A stretch of 64,000 bases of DNA, from NCBI RefSeq assembly GCF_034702125.1, contig NC_085861.1:52094295-52158294 (forward strand). Direction: 5' to 3'. The position numbers were made by a program, and so were the translations under genes. This stretch comes from Engraulis encrasicolus. Lineage: Eukaryota > Chordata > Actinopteri > Clupeiformes > Engraulidae. This document shows positions 60,745 to 64,000 of the stretch, in pieces. A model generated the notes under the pieces. That model made no database searches, was not told the DNA's origin, and worked only from the letters and a program-made list of their open reading frames with translations. Every line of letters starts with the position of its first letter. Positions within the stretch are counted from its first letter, which is position 1.

Positions 60745-63024
60745 CATATGTGCATCTGTGATGCATTTGCCCTGGGTCTTGTGTGGGGGTCATGTCCTGA
60801 ATAGTAAAGATAATAATACAGAATAACACATTTTAGATAAATTAGGGTGAATGGAAATCCTTGCACACATGCGCGTGCGCACGCACGCACGCACACACAC
60901 ACAGTGCTTTTCTGCCACTCGGATGTTTAAATTCAATTCAAAACTGAGTAAGATATTCTATTCTAGTCCATCCTCATTGAGGTCACACACACACGTACAT
61001 GGAGTGAGAGAAAAATATACTGTAATCATATGTAATCATGCATATAGAATTGTTTTATTTGTAGAAAATCACTGTTGCCATATACAGCAAAACAGTAATT
61101 TAAACTGAGTATGTCATATTTGACATGTTTTGAACACATTTGAATCCCTAAGTGAATTAAATACACTGTCAAATTTCCGTTTAATTTAGCATTTTAACAT
61201 GTGTAGGCGTGAATGTAATGCAATACAACAGTTGAGAGTGAAAGAATAAGTATTGACATGTCACGGCGACAGCATTTGAATAGAACCCTACAGGGAAAAT
61301 ATTAAAGAACACATTACAATGAATCCCAACATTTAACCAGCCGGAAGCTATCTGGAAAGCTATGTGCCTGTTTTAGACATTTTTTTAAAAAATGGATTGA
61401 AATGTGTTAATGCCAAGTGAGCTACATCAGGCATTTCAGTCCCATTGGATTGGCAGTAGTTATTGGAACAGATGCTTGTAAAATGGCTGTGTGAGTGTTC
61501 GGCAGCACCCCTTGCAAAATGAAATTGTGTGTGTGATCACACTGGTGAAATACAGTTCACCATCTGATAAACCTCAAACCAAACTTGAAATGAGCAGCAT
61601 GAGAATCGTAATAATCGATGCATCAAAGTGGGGAGGCCATGTAACTGAAACGCAACATTCATCAGCAGCACAAACAAACACAAAGGCAGCTGCAACAAAA
61701 TTAACAAACAAATAAACATGTAAGGAAATACAAGAAATCTCAGATCAATACTGCAAAAATACACCCAGACACAGGGAAAGCTCCAAATGACATTTTTATT
61801 TACACTGTGCAATAACAAGAGACCTCAATGGTTATACCAATTAAAGTGGACAAAGACTATTCCCTTTCCTTCATTGACCCCTATCTATGTTCAAAGAAGC
61901 TACTCATCATATCTGCATCTACACAGGCAAAGCCCTCTGTCTTAATATACTGTATACTGTCTTATTGACATGAATACTGTCAGAGAATGAGTGTGTGTTT
62001 TTTGATTTTGATATACTGTATAGTCTTTCACAATTTGTTTCCCCAAATTGGTTATTCCTAGCTCTGTACAGACTGATCTTCCAAAATGATGTGAAATTGA
62101 CATGAACCCTTGGGGCACAAAATATGTGGCACTTTCACAAATTGTGCCAAATTTCCGTGCTATGGCCACTGAAGTGTTTTCTGTGATGGACTCACTGATG
62201 TGTTCTCTATATGTTCCCACAGCAGTATGTTCAGTCTGTCGTTAGAAAACTGGAAAACCGGCCTGCCTTGACCATTTGGTCAATAGGACTTCCTAATTCT
62301 ATTACTAAACAAAATAATGCTTTAGTAATGTATTTAAGATGTGCTCATACCAAAACAATCCCTATCCCTAACCTGTCAGTAAAGAAACATTTTTGAGAAA
62401 CACCTTTTCCACTTAGTTGATAGGCTACCACTTGTACTAAAACGAAAGAACGCTAGCAGTATAAGCTGTGCCCAGACCAAAACAATCCCTAATCCTTATC
62501 TGTCAGTAAGAAATGTTTTTGAGAAAAAAAAATCTTTGAAATGAGAAAAATCCTGATAACATAAGTTTCATCATAAGACTGTGGGAACATAGAGCTGTGA
62601 GAATATAAAACACTTCCATGGGCCCATCATGTAAAGCACTTCTGTAACCACATAGGGAATTTTTGGCAAGATTTGTGAAACTGCCATAGATTTTGTGTCC
62701 CAATTGCCTGTGTTCATTTCACAGAATTCTGTGAGATCATCTTGCTCTGTATGCACATGTGTTATGACTGGCCATCTACAAGCCTGATGACAATACAGAT
62801 GAAAAGCCGGCTTGTGGTGAATTCAAATGCAGGCCGACGGCAGCAATCCAAGCAGTTAACAAACACACCATGTTCACATTTCATAACGATCTTGAGAACG
62901 TTTCTTTTTTTTAGTAAAAAGCACAATTCAGAGCAATATTCAGAAGTTGGTCAGAAAGTGCAATAGTGGAGCACCATATCAACAAGTTTTCTTAAGAGGA
63001 GACAACCAAAAGACACTTTTGTGT

Positions 63025-63027
<3 letters not shown>

Positions 63028-63123
<96 letters not shown>

Positions 63124-63140
63124 GAGAGAGAGAGAGAAAG
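63028..63140. repeat. (GA)n microsatellite
   Basis: Run with two GAGC interruptions. Confidence 0.97.
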
Positions 63141-64000
63141 AAGAATCCTATAGAGCTCCACTGCAGGCAGTGTTAAAAACCAGATGCATCGAAACATCTT
63201 GGATCAAAATTGGTTCCCCTATCAATAGTCTCAGCTGTTATCAGAGCAGTGTAATGAAAAAAGGAAACACAAACAAACACAACCCTCTGAGATGACTGCT
63301 GAGGAGTGCAGAAACGGTGCTCTCCCATAGGTCATGTAAAAATCGCTACCTTAACGAAATTGACTGGTTTTGCAATCTGGTGAACACAATGTGAAAGCGT
63401 GCAAAGGCAATCACCAACCCACTAAGCAAGGAGAGTAGAGTAAAAGCATAGAAGTGGAGCAAAGTGGATTCTGACAGATCCTGCATTCTTAAGCTGGTAG
63501 TTGTTTAAACCTATTCACACAGTCAGGGGATATCAAAAAGGTCTAGATAGAAATATAAACCTATGATACATGTGGCATACAGTATACAGACATCAAAATT
63601 GAAAAAAAGGAAAAAAAAAGATAAAACAGAAATTGTAGCATCTTTGCTTTCATTGTCACCCTACCATACCCCAAAGCACATACCATATTAAATAAGGCAC
63701 AATTTACACAATTAAACAATTAAATTTCGGCTAGTTATTATTCCTATATTTACAACCAATAACTACAAAGGTAATTGCAAGTGATGCAGTTTTTTTCACT
63801 AAATGAAAACAAAGAGGGTAATACTTGAGGGTATGATCTCCACTGAATTCCTTGACAATATGCTTGCATCTGGAAAGCTTCTGCCTGAATACCCAGCATG
63901 TAGCTCACTCACACCAAGCACACCTGGCACAGGGATATTTTATAATACTGCATATGGCCACTGACATGTTCTTCACTTGCCTACCTATTTGGTCACTGCC

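Overview
This is a vertebrate, almost certainly teleost fish, nuclear window. It has split genes with GT-AG introns, fish-like hAT, Harbinger and TTAA-type elements, tRNA-derived SINEs, and a very high load of long perfect (AC)n, (GA)n and (GTGC)n microsatellites. Most long open frames here are translations of those microsatellites and are not genes. I cannot name the species.

Three protein genes are supported. (1) atg5, minus strand, coding exons from 31032 down to 8013. Seven coding exons join in phase into a complete 275-residue autophagy protein, with the ATG12-acceptor lysine at residue 130. (2) gabpb2, plus strand, coding exons 33132 to 39076. Seven exons give a 439-residue GA-binding protein beta chain: N-terminal ankyrin repeats, a basic nuclear-localisation patch, a C-terminal coiled coil and an acidic tail. 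(3) A single-exon cortexin-family gene, minus strand, 45309-45566, 85 residues with one membrane segment.

Layout: 1 to about 7.6 kb is repeat-rich flank with no recognisable gene. 7.7-31.7 kb is atg5, with introns of 10.3 and 7.6 kb. 31.7-32.4 kb is a compact head-to-head promoter region between atg5 and gabpb2. 32.4-41.1 kb is gabpb2 with a 3' UTR of about 2 kb. 41.1-44.5 kb is intergenic. 44.5-45.6 kb is the cortexin gene with degenerate tandem copies of its own C-terminal codons downstream. 45.6-64 kb is non-coding, with microsatellites, transposon remnants and a few stretches that look like conserved regulatory DNA.

The points most worth a second look are: the array of cortexin C-terminal copies; an inverted pair of ETS (GABP-type) sites in the promoter next to gabpb2, which itself encodes a GABP subunit; dinucleotide microsatellites acting as the polypyrimidine tracts of three coding exons; a very long (TG)n just after the atg5 stop codon; an apparently lost or decayed gabpb2 exon with a possible in-frame 36-nt microexon; and a hAT element nested in another hAT, both with perfect 8-bp target duplications. 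I saw no sign of a bacterial-style defence system, CRISPR array or new multigene system.
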